Of a stretch of 64,000 nucleotides of DNA, positions 50,715 to 60,265 are shown one piece after another. The first letter of the stretch is position 1. The number at the start of each line of letters is the position of its first letter. Under the pieces are notes generated by a model. The model worked only from the letters and a program-made list of their open reading frames with translations, ran no database searches and had not been told where the DNA came from. The stretch covers positions 1 to 64,000 of the forward strand of contig NW_008707710.1 of assembly GCF_000327385.1 (NCBI RefSeq), given 5' to 3'. The position numbers and the translations under genes are program-made. Source of the DNA: Lottia gigantea (lineage: Eukaryota; Mollusca; Gastropoda; Lottiidae).

Positions 50715-50985
50715 TTGAAACCTTGTATAATGATATTTTACGCGGAATTACTTTCGAGAAAAACGAAAAAAACTATTTGTTAAAATCTTTTTTATTACTT
50801 TTTTTTTACCGCTATACGTGGTTTTCATTCTTTGAAAATATAAACCTCGTATAACAATTTGAAATCTCCGGCCTATTCAGCCAAAAACTTGTATAATAAT
50901 ACATTATACGAGGTTTTTCATTTTCATCTGCAGAAAAGGAACATTGAACCTCGTATAATAATATATTTTATAAGGTTTTAAATCT
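50715..50985. repeat. Cluster of palindromic arms, five sites
   Basis: The arm AAACCTCGTATA, or a close variant, and its reverse complement recur. A pair lies at 50883-50917 (AAAAACTTGTATA, 9 bases, TATACGAGGTTTT). A second is at 50946-50979 (AACCTCGTATA, 9 bases, TTTATAAGGTT). A weaker one is at 50717-50746. Single arms are at 50813-50827 (TATACGTGGTTTTC, right-facing) and 50841-50855 (AAACCTCGTATAAC, left-facing). They may be ends of very small inverted-repeat transposons in a row. Confidence 0.75.
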
Positions 50986-51834
50986 GACTGTTTATATATG
51001 TGTTTTTTAATTGGTGTTTTTTTAGTTATTTACAATCAAGCTAAGAATAAGAGGTTTTGATCACAAGATCCACGCCTTAACGAGCTTTCAAACGGTTCCA
51101 AAAAGTCAAAATGACCAAATATGGCAGGTTTCAAGCTATAAGTGAAAATAAGAAACTAAAAAATGTTCTTAAATTATATCTTAAACCAAAATTGACGTTA
51201 CAATATTCACAAAACCCAAATATTTGGGAATGATATACTGCAGTGCTTGCCTACTGCTGGAAGAACACTAACAGTTTTTGTTGCAAACGCCAATCTTAAA
51301 TATAATTAAAAAGATTATTGTGTTTTCTGCAGGATTTTAAACATCAAAACAGTTTGACACTTGTTGTCAATTTTGTTGGTAATCTGATAGCAATCATAAC
51401 TTGAATCTCCACAGAGCTCATCATCCAATCAAATTCTTCAACAACCAAAAGACCGACTGGAGATTTTCTGTCTCCTCTTGTGCCTTTTTGCCTGTCAGAT
51501 TTTGGCAGTCAAGATTCTAGTCTTGAACAAAAATCATGATATGGATCTTTTTCTAAGATAATGAAGAACCTATAATTATAACTGGCTCATTATATATGAC
51601 TTTTATGTCACTGTAAAGAAGACTGATATCAGATGTTTTATATAATAACTGTAACTTATACTAATTATAAGAATTTATAATTATACCTGTCAGAAAATTA
51701 ATGAAGGTTTACATTCTGCTTGAAAAATCCGATAGAAAAGTCAAAATTTGTTTTTTAAAAATCACTTCTTTAATATACAATTTATTGGCCCAATGCTATA
51801 TTAAAACAATGATAGATTTATGTTATGGATGTTT
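50986..51834. other. Unique AT-rich stretch
   Basis: No gene or repeat is recognised. AATTATAA-type motifs recur at 51570-51690. Confidence 0.4.
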
Positions 51835-52155
51835 GGTGGAAGACATCAGAATTTGAAGACACTTGTGAACTTCAGATCATCTCAAATCGTTTCAAAAGAG
51901 GTTTTCTTAAATTTGTATGTATATCGGGTAGACAGATATCATCAATTTGTGTCATTCCAATTGCCATGTGCCATTTCAATCAGACGTCTGTGGTTCATGC
52001 AATTCCACCAAAATCATCACTAATCGAAAAATATGCTGTATCACGTAAGGACCTCGCAATTAGTGATGTCATAAAACTCTTAGTTTTAGTGGAATTGCAG
52101 GGACCAAATACGTCTGATTGAAATGGAATGGTGCAAATTGATGCAATTTAACTTT
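51835..52155. mobile_element. Foldback element family A, copy 3
   Basis: The left arm has CGTTTCAAAAGAGGTTTTCT, TGTATATCGGGTAGACAGAT, ATCATCAATTTGTGTCATTC, CAATCAGACGTCTG. The right arm has CAGGGACCAAATACGTCTGA, TTGAAATGGAATGGTGCAAA and TTGATGCAA, then breaks off. The centre keeps TCACTAATCG and CGCAATTAGTGATGTCAT, themselves an inverted pair. The 67- and 98-codon frames inside are by-products of the element. Confidence 0.85.
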
Positions 52156-52349
52156 TCTGAAAAATTTGTAACCGTTTAGGGCACAATTTAGATTTAAAAA
52201 TTTGAATAGCAATTTTTCATAAAAGTTTCCGTTTGGGATGATCAAGTTAAATGTTCATTCGCTATTTATAGAATTTGAGTAGCAATTTTAAATATTCCAG
52301 TGGTAGACTTCAGATTGATTTTGTTCCTTAGAATTACTTTCTTTCAAGA
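52156..52349. other. AT-rich spacer
   Basis: The segment AATTTGAATAGCAATTTT near 52197 recurs as AATTTGAGTAGCAATTTT near 52270, a two-copy duplication of about 73 bases. Confidence 0.55.
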
Positions 52350-52460
52350 TTTGGCCTGTCAGTTTTTTTTCTCATTCCAAACTGTCAAGGAATTTTTAAC
52401 AAGCATAGCCTGTAGCATATACAGCCCAGCCTCAGTTTACCTGCTTAACTTGAGCCTGTA
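52350..52460 (-). mobile_element. SINE family 1, diverged fragment
   Basis: CTCATTCCAAACTGTCAAGG, AATTTTTAACAAGCATAGCC and TGTAGCATA follow the reversed body (CGATTTCCAACTGTC, ATCTTTA, ACAGCCTGTAGC). Further on, CTCAGTTTACCTGCTTAAC corresponds to the AGACAGTAAAC region. Confidence 0.65.
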
Positions 52461-52561
52461 CAGTAAAACCGGTTTTAGTTACATTACCTTATACATATTG
52501 GATTATATGACTTAAGATTGTTTCTCTGTAAAGCTCCATCACACCAGAAAGGCGTCCTTAC

Positions 52562-52668
52562 TGAGTTGCAACCATGACAGAAAATTAGCTCAGAGAGTTT
52601 TAGCTTCGCCATAAGCCTGTAGGAAGCATCAGGTATCATAAGGTTGGTGCTATTGTTGCAAATGATCG
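52562..52668 (-). CDS. Candidate internal exon of a small secreted protein
   Basis: On the minus strand a 107-base segment lies between an AG (52670-52669, preceded by TCTCCAC and a T-rich stretch) and a strong donor, CTCA|GTAAGG (GT at 52561-52560). In the frame set by the upstream candidate exon (52799-52970) it encodes 35 further residues, starting IICNNSTNLMIPDASYRLMA and ending ELIFCHGCNS, with three cysteines in all and an N-x-S/T site. Phases agree: the upstream exon leaves one base and this exon supplies two. It ends in phase 0. No family is recognised, and the last exon was not found. Open alternatives are chance or an intact frame that simply reads on. There is no transcript evidence. 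Confidence 0.22.
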
Positions 52669-52798
52669 CTGTGGAGATTGTCTCCATGAATGCAATAAAA
52701 ATGAAATGAACCAAGCCCATAGACCCATAGATTTATTAAAAACCTGCCTTGAGAACGCAATATGGTGGAATATATAGTAGTCTGAGTGCGACTGTTAC

Positions 52799-52970
52799 AG
52801 ATTTTGTCATTTTTAATGAGTCTCTTTCTCTCGTTTTCTTCACGTTTTTTTGGATCCAGTGCATTTTGGTCGCCGTAAGATTGCAAATGGTCGCAATCAG
52901 GTGTGACAGAGCTATTTAGATAGCCATCATGGGTCATCGAAAATATTAAAAGTACAGCAATAATAAACAC
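52799..52970 (-). CDS. Candidate first exon with signal-peptide-like start
   Basis: From the ATG at 52970 the frame begins MFIIAVLLIFSMTHDG, a short start and hydrophobic core typical of a secretory signal peptide. A polar stretch with one cysteine (PDCDHL) and a very basic run KKREENERKR (residues 41-50) follows, the kind of site that prohormone convertases cut. After 57 codons and one base comes ATCT|GTAACAG, a usable splice donor (GT at 52798-52797). The next candidate exon is 130 bases downstream in a matching phase. Without the splice the frame reads on to 106 codons. A neuropeptide- or cytokine-like product is conceivable, but that is inference from layout only. Confidence 0.25.
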
Positions 52971-53269
52971 GTATTACTCATTATAAAGCATGTATTTTGA
53001 AGCAGATATTGTCAGAAAACATTTGAAAGGAAATGCTCCATATATCAATCTGTCAAGCCTAGTCAAAATGTACTTTAAAAAAAACTCCACCCAAATCAAT
53101 GGACATTATTTTATATTTTCAATAGTGTTTTATAGCAATCAATATTTCTAGTTAGATGTTGTTGTTTTTTATGTTATTGAACACATCTTGAATGTTTAAG
53201 TCAAAGACCATTGTCTCTAAAAACATGTCTGAAACTGTTACATATAATTCCAATGTTTCCTGGACCATT
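52971..53269. other. AT-rich spacer
   Basis: This would be upstream of the candidate secreted-protein exon. AATATTAAAAG occurs but no clear TATA box at a sensible distance is seen. Confidence 0.3.
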
Positions 53270-53570
53270 ATCAAACAAGTGGTTGCCTAGCAAGATACGC
53301 CCATTTTCCTGATAAGTTTTACGTATATCAAGGTCAGTTGTCAATCTTTGTCATATCGTACCAAAAATCTAAATAGTCCAAGATATTATTGATTTAATTT
53401 TAAACCTTCACATAAAATTTCATAAAATTCTGACATAATCTGTCACCTCTATCGTGTTCACAAGCCACATTTAAAATAATTCAGCGTATCAAGGGTTGAA
53501 ATTCTGTAATCATTTGTCGAATTATACCCTTATGTGAACTTATCCAAGATCTTATGAGTACATACTATAA
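53270..53570. repeat. Interspersed repeat family C, copy 2
   Basis: GGTTGCCTAGCAAGATACGC, CCATTTTCCTGATAAGTTTT, then CTGTCACCTCTATCGTGTTC, ACAAGCCACATTTAAAATAA and GTATCAAGGGTTGAAATTCT run parallel to copy 1 at 3640-3990 in the same order. CCTTCACATAAAATTTCATA recalls the unit spacing of the internal repeat. Confidence 0.7.
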
Positions 53571-53613
53571 ATAAATATACACATTAATATTATAAATAAA
53601 AAATGTGGTCTCT

Positions 53614-53715
53614 AAGGGGCTAATGATGCTGACAAAGCAGTGTGGCAAGACAATGGCATCAGCCTACTCTCTTTGGATTTCCAGGTTATTTTTGACGTCT
53701 GTAGCAAAGTTTCTG
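53614..53715 (-). mobile_element. SINE family 1, body fragment
   Basis: AAGGGGCTAATGATGCTGAC, GCATCAGCCTACTCTCTTTG, GATTTCCAGGTTATTTTTGA and GTCTGTAGC match the reversed body with small losses. Confidence 0.75.
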
Positions 53716-54207
53716 ATTATAAGTGGTTCCAAGATACTAATACAAAGAAGTGGGTAATGCAATGTGTCCAGGGCATCAACAAAGTTTAGTAAACACTGTG
53801 AGCATATGTTACTGTGTCTGACAACATATATTTCTAATAGCCATTATTATTTACATTAAACATAAGGATTTAAAAGTTGATATTTCTGTTACCATGGAAA
53901 TTTAAAAGGAAATATGTTCTGTGATTCGATTAGGTGAACAATAGTTTGGAAAATCAGATTTTTTTTTTTACCAGTTTTTCACTTATTTGTACTGTTAGCC
54001 TAATAAAAAATTTTTAATTTTACAATGAACATTTCATCATGGTGGCTCAACTCCTTGCCGCGGTTCCATCAGCTAATAATAACATGATATATACCCCTAA
54101 CAGTTGGAGAAGTGGTCATTACAAAGAAAATTTAAATATATGATATTTAAATCCATTTATAACCACTGTTAACACATGAACACATACATGTGTACAGGTC
54201 AATAAAA
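53716..54207. other. Unique AT-rich stretch
   Basis: No gene or repeat is recognised. Confidence 0.4.
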
Positions 54208-54368
54208 AAAATATCTGGAGGTTTGCCTTGAAAGAGAATCTGGGAGCCTGAAAAATCTGGAGATTTGCCTTGAAAAATCTGGAGATTTGCCTTGAAAAAT
54301 TGGAGATTTGCCTTGAAAAATCTGGATATTTGTCTTGAAAAATCTGGAGATTGGGTGAAAAGTCGGGA
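54208..54368. repeat. Minisatellite, 22-base unit
   Basis: TTGAAAAATCTGGAGATTTG plus CC repeats about six times with the variants ATTGGAG, GGATATTTG and TGTCTTG. It creates the 96-codon minus-strand frame at 54119-54409, whose repeated FSRQIS and ANLQIFQ blocks change phase between copies because 22 is not divisible by three. It is therefore not a real repeat protein. Confidence 0.92.
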
Positions 54369-56060
54369 GATTTTTCCAAAGTTCGTAAAATCATGATTTG
54401 AAACTCCAAAGTGATTATTTATTTTTCTAAATAAGCCTTAAGCCTTGTAAATTAATTAAATTGATCATATGCCTACAATGGCTTCATGACACAGTTAACT
54501 AAAATAAACAAATCTATAATAGGGATAGGCCTACTGAGAAATCTCTAGAAATAGTGCCTGATATTTCAAGTTTAGGGCCCTTAGGGGCCCAAAAAATTTA
54601 ATATTGTTATTCCTTCAGAAATGATTGAATCAAAAATAATGTCAAGGTGAAATTATGTGAAATGAAGACAAGAAAGCAAGCATGATCCCAGCCTTCTAAA
54701 TTAAATGGTACCAATAGGCCTACATCATACATGTAATATTCAGTAAATAATACAGTGGTGTAACCTATTTGATGAACATGTATGTAATATATTGACAATT
54801 GTATCTTTGGTATTGCAAAACTTCCCTCATTGCACACTGCATGGCAATGTCTGTCTCCATCAACCCAATCATTTGCAGAAGAGTAAAAACTCATTTCATT
54901 TCAGTTTTGAATTTTTTTTAAATTTTGATGCTAGCCCAAAAAACCTGCATCATTTAAAGTTGGAATCCCCTCTGAAAAGCTAGCTGTTTTTATATTCATA
55001 GCAACTTCTTCAAGGACAAAAATGGAGGACTATTATAAAGGAAAACTTGTAGTTTATGCTTCACAGATTTTTGAAAAATCAATCTAAAAATTTAAACATC
55101 TATTCATATCTATATCATTTTAAAAATCTCTTTGTTCAAAGTATCAGCCCTTTACAGAATATCTGTTATTAGGTTTGTGTGAAATGGTTTGGTAAGAAGT
55201 TTTAAAGAAATTATTCATTTCAAAAATATTGTTTTATTATGTCATGATTAAATGACGATTTATTCATTTCCATTTACAAATTTTTAATGTAGTATACAAA
55301 TACCAAGCATGGAAAATGTATACAGCCAATTACCGGAATAATGAACCAGGAATTCATTCATTTGAAAATTGAACAAAAAGTAAGTTGATCCTCTCCTGGT
55401 GAAATTCCCGTCTTAGCACACTATGTAACCTTTCTGGTCTTCATAATCCAGAAACAGAATATAAGACATTAAAGTCAATTTCCTTTCATTTTAGTTTTCT
55501 TAAGGCAAAGATTCTGATTGTTTTCACCAATAGAAAGGTTTGTTCGGAAAGGCAGTTAATTAGTCAAAGGAAAGATACTGAACTGTGTTTGTACTTAAAT
55601 GATTATCAATTACTGTTAAGTCAGTGAGTTCATCAGATAGAGCTACATGCATCCCATTGGAAAAAAATATGCCATAATTAAGTTTACATAAAAGGATCAA
55701 TGCTATACATCTATATGAGTTCTTAACATCAAGCATGCTTTGATGCAATCTAATTAATCAATTTCGTTATTTTTTTTTGATATTTTTTGTTATGTATGTA
55801 AAAAGTTTCGTTCTCATGACATTATGATTAAAAGATCTAAGCATTTCATGTGGTGCTGGCACGATATATCAGTGAATTGATATGCATATCATATTTCATT
55901 CCATAAAAAAGGTGGGAATTTTTATAAACACGTGAATGGAATCACAATTTTTTTTCACTGACTAAGCCACTCCAATCAACTATATTACCAAATATCAAAG
56001 TTATAAATTCATAAATATGGAAACTTTGCAGATAAAGTTTTTTATCCCATTAACCAACAT
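54369..56060. other. Unique AT-rich stretch
   Basis: Frames at 54607-54894 (minus, 95 codons) and 55560-55748 are unsupported. No repeat family is recognised. Confidence 0.4.
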
Positions 56061-56131
56061 CACGATATGTATCGTATCATGACCATTGTATCGCAACACG
56101 TATCATATCGTAACATGATTGGCGATACACC
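56061..56131. mobile_element. Relic of an hAT-like element (subterminal part)
   Basis: CACGATATGTATCGTATCAT, GACCATTGTATCGCAACACG, TATCATATCGTAACATGATT and GGCGATACACC are dense in the TATCG/CGATA words that also mark the subterminal parts of the element at 61987-62610. No end motif GCAGCCCT is left here. Confidence 0.45.
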
Positions 56132-56552
56132 ATGCTAATGTCATGTAAGACTCATTACGTGATAACAAGAGAAGCCCAAAGTAGATCAATTTGATAGCCT
56201 CCTCTCAGCCAAAATCTCACAATTTGTGTTGTTTATCTAGAGACATGAACTCATGGCACCCTTGAATTGGTTAATAATTATGTCATTAGAACAGTACTGT
56301 GGTAGAAAAGTTGGTTTGATTACAATGGAGATATTGTAATATAATTTTCTATGACTAGTGTTTCATACAATACTTTGTATCCTTTTCAATGTATGGCAGA
56401 ATTTTGTTTCCTGAAATAATGGCACTATTGACAATGTTGCAAATTGCTGTTTAATGAATAAGGGTGATGACAACACAGTGTTATGACTGTGCACATTTGG
56501 TAAAACTAAAATTTACACAGATAGGCAAACAACTATTGGCCAGTTGACTTCG
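56132..56552. other. Unique stretch
   Basis: Nothing is recognised. Confidence 0.4.
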
Positions 56553-56708
56553 AGTTTATGTTATTATACATGAAGAATTCCAGTGTTTCAAAATATAAAA
56601 GCCAGCTGAGCCTGTAATTCTGTACATACAAATACTAGTTTATGTTATTATACATGAAGAATTCCAGTGTTTCAAAATATAAAAGTCAGCTGAGCCTGTA
56701 ATTCTGTT
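56553..56708. repeat. Two-copy tandem duplication, 84-base step
   Basis: AGTTTATGTTATTATACATG begins at 56553 and 56637. About 70 bases are almost identical through GCTGAGCCTGTAATTCTGT, followed by about 12 bases that differ. One substitution in the shared part (AAAGCC against AAAGTC) indicates a young duplication. Confidence 0.95.
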
Positions 56709-57639
56709 GCAAATACCATTTACGTTGGTACAGAATTTAATATGTGTAATAATTGTCTTTAATTTTGTCTGTTACAGATCTAGTGTCAGATGATAAGAGC
56801 TGAAATATTTATTAGTATATTAGAATAACAAACTTATTTATGATGAGACCAAAGGGATAAAGCAAGAAGATGTAAGATGAACTTCAAGCAAATATGTCTC
56901 TCTGATAAATTTGGTAAGAAAATTTTTCTTTTTAATACAGGTTGTTTCGAAATTACACCTCCCTCATACACGGCATAAACTGAAATAGATAGGGACAATA
57001 ACTAAAATGATTCAGAATAGGAAAAAATTTGCTACAGACACAAATATTTATAGATAAATATATCCCTTTATAGTTGTCCATAAATCAACTTCAATGGAAT
57101 AACAGCTTCAGATAATCTATTTATAGAACAACTTAGGTTAAAACGGGTGTAGTAATGGACACCATACTTAAAAACATTACAATTTCCTGTTGAAATTCTC
57201 TAATTCCAATTATTCTGTCATCTGATTCAATCATTGGGGAGTCTCAAGTATACCGCGATAACCATGGAACCACATCTAGATTTTTCCAATAACATTAAAC
57301 AAAGTAAGAAACACTTCACTCTCTTGTTCCAATTCCTCAGTGACTTCAAATAACTCTCGGTTTCAATTATTTAGAAACTAGATTTTTTTTCTGATCATTA
57401 AGTTGAAATCCCTTGAAAATATTTCAATAGAGTTCCAACATCTTTTATAACCAAAGTTGCATCATTTTTTTTACACAGACCCAAAGGCAAATAAATTATG
57501 TATAGGTCTTTTAGATCAGTACAGGTAATTCAGAATTAAATATATAGAATTGATTGGTCTGATAATAATATATACACCAAGCATTCTACAATGAGGGAAA
57601 CATAAGGCCTCAGTTTATTATCATTACTGTTTCCGTGAA
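56709..57639. other. Unique AT-rich stretch
   Basis: No gene or repeat is recognised. Confidence 0.4.
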
Positions 57640-57895
57640 GAACATATATCAGTGAAAGCTAACCTGAAGATCCAGGGTTCAACCACTGCATAGGTTGAAA
57701 TAACACCATCAGATTTTTCAACCCGGTTTACCCCTTGTCAGTGATGCAGATAAGAATGGCTGACATGAAAAAAGCTGTGTGCTACAGGCTGTGCACATTA
57801 AAGATCCATCAACAGTTGGAAATCGTAAAAGCATACACCATTAGCCCACATGGTGCAGAAAAGGAGGACATAAAACTCCATTCATTTCATTTTTG
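57640..57895 (+). mobile_element. SINE family 1, nearly full length
   Basis: A shortened tRNA-like head (GCTAACCTGAAGATCCAGGG, TTCAACCAC as B box; the A-box region is mostly lost) is followed by ATCAGATTTTTCAACCCGGT, GATGCAGATAAGAATGGCTG, ACATGAAAAAAGCTGTGTGC, TACAGGCTGTGCACATTAAA, GATCCATCAACAGTTGGAAA, ATTAGCCCACATGGTGCAGA and the tail GGACATAAAACTCCATTCAT. It is the only copy here with both the B box and the tail. Some body parts present in other copies are missing. Confidence 0.92.
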
Positions 57896-58270
57896 GCATG
57901 TACAATAACATGATAACTATTTAGATTGAGATTGTTGCTGCAAATCATTCATTCCATCTTCATTCAAATTTTTCATGAAAGATCTTAAGTGCCATATTTT
58001 CTTGATCTTGACATCTCAAAGTATTATTCATTAGCTACATTTTAACATTTCACTCCAATAAGATTTTTTGGAGTTATTCATAATGGAACAAAAATTTTGC
58101 TTCATTCAACAAATTAAAAAAGTCAGATGCTGATACAAGAAATGAAGATTCATATGAATAATAGGATGATTTGGCTCACCCAAACATCACAAAATAACCA
58201 TACATTAATAGCTTCCAAATGCCTTTAATGGAGGACATCAAAAGAGGTTGTCTAAGTATGTTTTGCTCAA
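57896..58270. other. Unique AT-rich stretch
   Basis: No gene or repeat is recognised. Confidence 0.4.
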
Positions 58271-58486
58271 GTGCTATTTGGTTTGAATTGAACTTTTTGT
58301 TGTATAACAGAAGCCACATAAGATATGATGGTACTATTGTCAGTACTATTTAATTTGAATTAAAGTTTTTGTGGTATAACAGAACCAACATAAGTTATGA
58401 TGGTGCTAATTTCAGTACTATTTGGTTTGAATTGATGTTTCTGTGGTATTACAGAAGCCACATAAGTTAAAATAGTGCAAATTCCT
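58271..58486. repeat. Three-copy tandem repeat, 72-base unit
   Basis: GT(G/A)CTATTTGGTTTGAATT starts at 58271, 58343 and 58415. Each copy contains GTATAACAGAAGCCACATAA and ATGATGGTRCTA or a variant. Exact 72-base spacing is kept although the copies differ at many positions. Confidence 0.95.
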
Positions 58487-58659
58487 TTTAAATGGCTAAT
58501 AAATGTGCATAGCATAACAGCTCCTAATGTAGTTTAGAATTATTTTTCAGTTTGGTTCTGGCTGTATATGGTCAGTGAGATGTTCCAATTAGTTCAAGGT
58601 AAGTTCTAATTTGTTACTTTGATTAAGCTAATATTTCAATTCTCTATCATAATAGTATA

Positions 58660-59090
58660 TATGTTAAAGGGATTGTAAAGAGGTTTTCTAAAAATTTTAT
58701 GTGTATCGGGGACACTGATAGCATCAATTTGCACCATTGCAATTTTCAATCAAACATCTGAGGTTCTTGAAATTCCACATAAACTAAGTGTTTGATGACA
58801 TCACTAATCCCAAAACATGCATTATCACATAAGGTCCTTTGCTATTAGTGACATCATCAAAATCATAATGGAATTGCATGAAACAGACGTCTAATTGAAA
58901 ATTTGAATGGTGCAAATTGATGCTATCAATGTACCCAATACACATTACAAATTTAGAAAATCTCCTTACAGTCGCTTGAAATTGCTCAAAATGTGACATA
59001 TTTAATGTTCTGTTATAACAGGTTTGCTATCAGTGTCCTCGATAAACATACAAAGTTTAGAAAACCTCTTCTAATAATCCCTTTAAGGCC
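58660..59090. mobile_element. Foldback element family A, most complete copy
   Basis: The left end is TTAAAGGGATTGTAAAGAGG (58663) and the right end is CTAATAATCCCTTTAA (to about 59084), so TTAA or TTAAAGGGA stands at both tips. The inner left arm GATAGCATCAATTTGCACCA pairs with GGTGCAAATTGATGCTATCA in the right arm. The right side carries two successive arm ends: ATTACAAATTTAGAAAATCT near 58945 and AACATACAAAGTTTAGAAAA near 59046. This suggests a partly duplicated or nested right end. No transposase frame is present. The 71-codon minus-strand frame inside is a shadow. Confidence 0.88.
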
Positions 59091-59429
59091 TTATTCTTAA
59101 CATTTTTGATTCTAAGTACCCCTTTCTCTTAGCAAGCCTCTGATATCCATTTTCCCACCAATTGTCAGCATTCATAATACAGTTTTCAAAAATATCGGGT
59201 TTTGCCTTTGAACTAAAAGAGAAAACCAACATGTTCCTATCCAAATCAAAGTCCACGAGCCCACACAATTCATGATGCAGACATTACTCAGTCTCAAAAA
59301 TACACCATATCATAAAAAAAAATTTGAATTCGTGAGGTACTGGTATGATGTGGACACAATGTTAGAAAGAAATAAAATAACCATATGGAACAATGAGGAA
59401 AGATGATTTTGGCCGTCTATAGAGTTTTC
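59091..59429. other. Unique stretch
   Basis: A 61-codon minus-strand frame at 59083-59268 has no recognised motif. Nothing else is seen. Confidence 0.4.
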
Positions 59430-59525
59430 ACATACTGACCGAGATAAGAACCCACGATCACTGTAACTCATCAAATGAATTCATTCCACTGCCAGCTGTA
59501 TTACAGCTCATCCTGTATCAATAGC
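59430..59525 (-). mobile_element. SINE family 2, tRNA-like part
   Basis: TTTTCACATACTGACCGAGA, TAAGAACCCACGATCACTGT parallels CTTTCACTTGCTGATTGAGA, TCGGAACCCACAGCTACCAC in the copy at 47465-47698. The expected A-box side (CCAGCTGTATTACAGCTCAT) is changed more. Confidence 0.5.
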
Positions 59526-59794
59526 CCTGCATCACACACCACCTAATATCTTCCATTTGTACATCAAGGATTTAATTAATTATAACAGTAATATGTAACC
59601 TATTATATTAATACACTCTTTTTTCTCTATAAACCAGGCTTATATTATACAAAATAATAGAGTAGATATGGTGATATAATTAATATGTCTGTAGCTCTAG
59701 GTAAATTCAAAATAAAGCCTTGTATCTCCAGGTAGTCTATTTGTATTTTTCTAAAAGATGACTCAACGAACATATCATAGATAACAACATCATT

Positions 59795-60265
59795 AATATA
59801 ACACTCTTGGCTGTTTTCATAAGGACATTCTCTATCGTAAACAAATTACTTGTCATGATCATAAATGATCCAATTCTGGGCATGATTCTCAAAATAGACT
59901 CAATAAAAGTGAAGCATGGAGATAATTTCTGCGTCCTAGTTGAGTGAACATCATTAAAATAACACTCTTGGGGGAATATTCTCAATCATAAACAAATTGC
60001 TTGTCATGATCATAAATGATTATTTCTTTAACCATGACAAAAGCTAGGCTAGGTGTAACGGAAGGGTGTAGGATGTTCGAGACCAAGCTGATCCAATTTT
60101 GGGCATGATTCTCAAAATAGACTCAATGTGAGAGAAGCATGGAGAGAATTTGCTGCGAAGGTCAAACAAATTGCTTTTCATGATGATAAATGATGATTAA
60201 TCATGACAAAAGCTAGGCTAGGTGTGTAGGATCCAATTCTGAGCATGATTCTCAAAACAGGTTCA
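59795..60265. repeat. Complex three-fold tandem repeat, unit about 150-200 bases
   Basis: The blocks AACACTCTTGG (59800, 59961), CTTGTCATGATCATAAATGA (59850, 60000; changed at 60176), CCATGACAAAAGCTAGGCTA (about 60032, 60198), and GGGCATGATTCTCAAAATAG (59877, 60102; changed at 60241) recur in shuffled combinations. Unit length changes because blocks are gained or lost. Confidence 0.88.

Noticed and set aside
50883-50917. True loxP/Cre site
   Set aside because: The arms differ from the P1 site at several positions, the spacer is 9 rather than 8 bases, and the window is eukaryotic with no recombinase gene.
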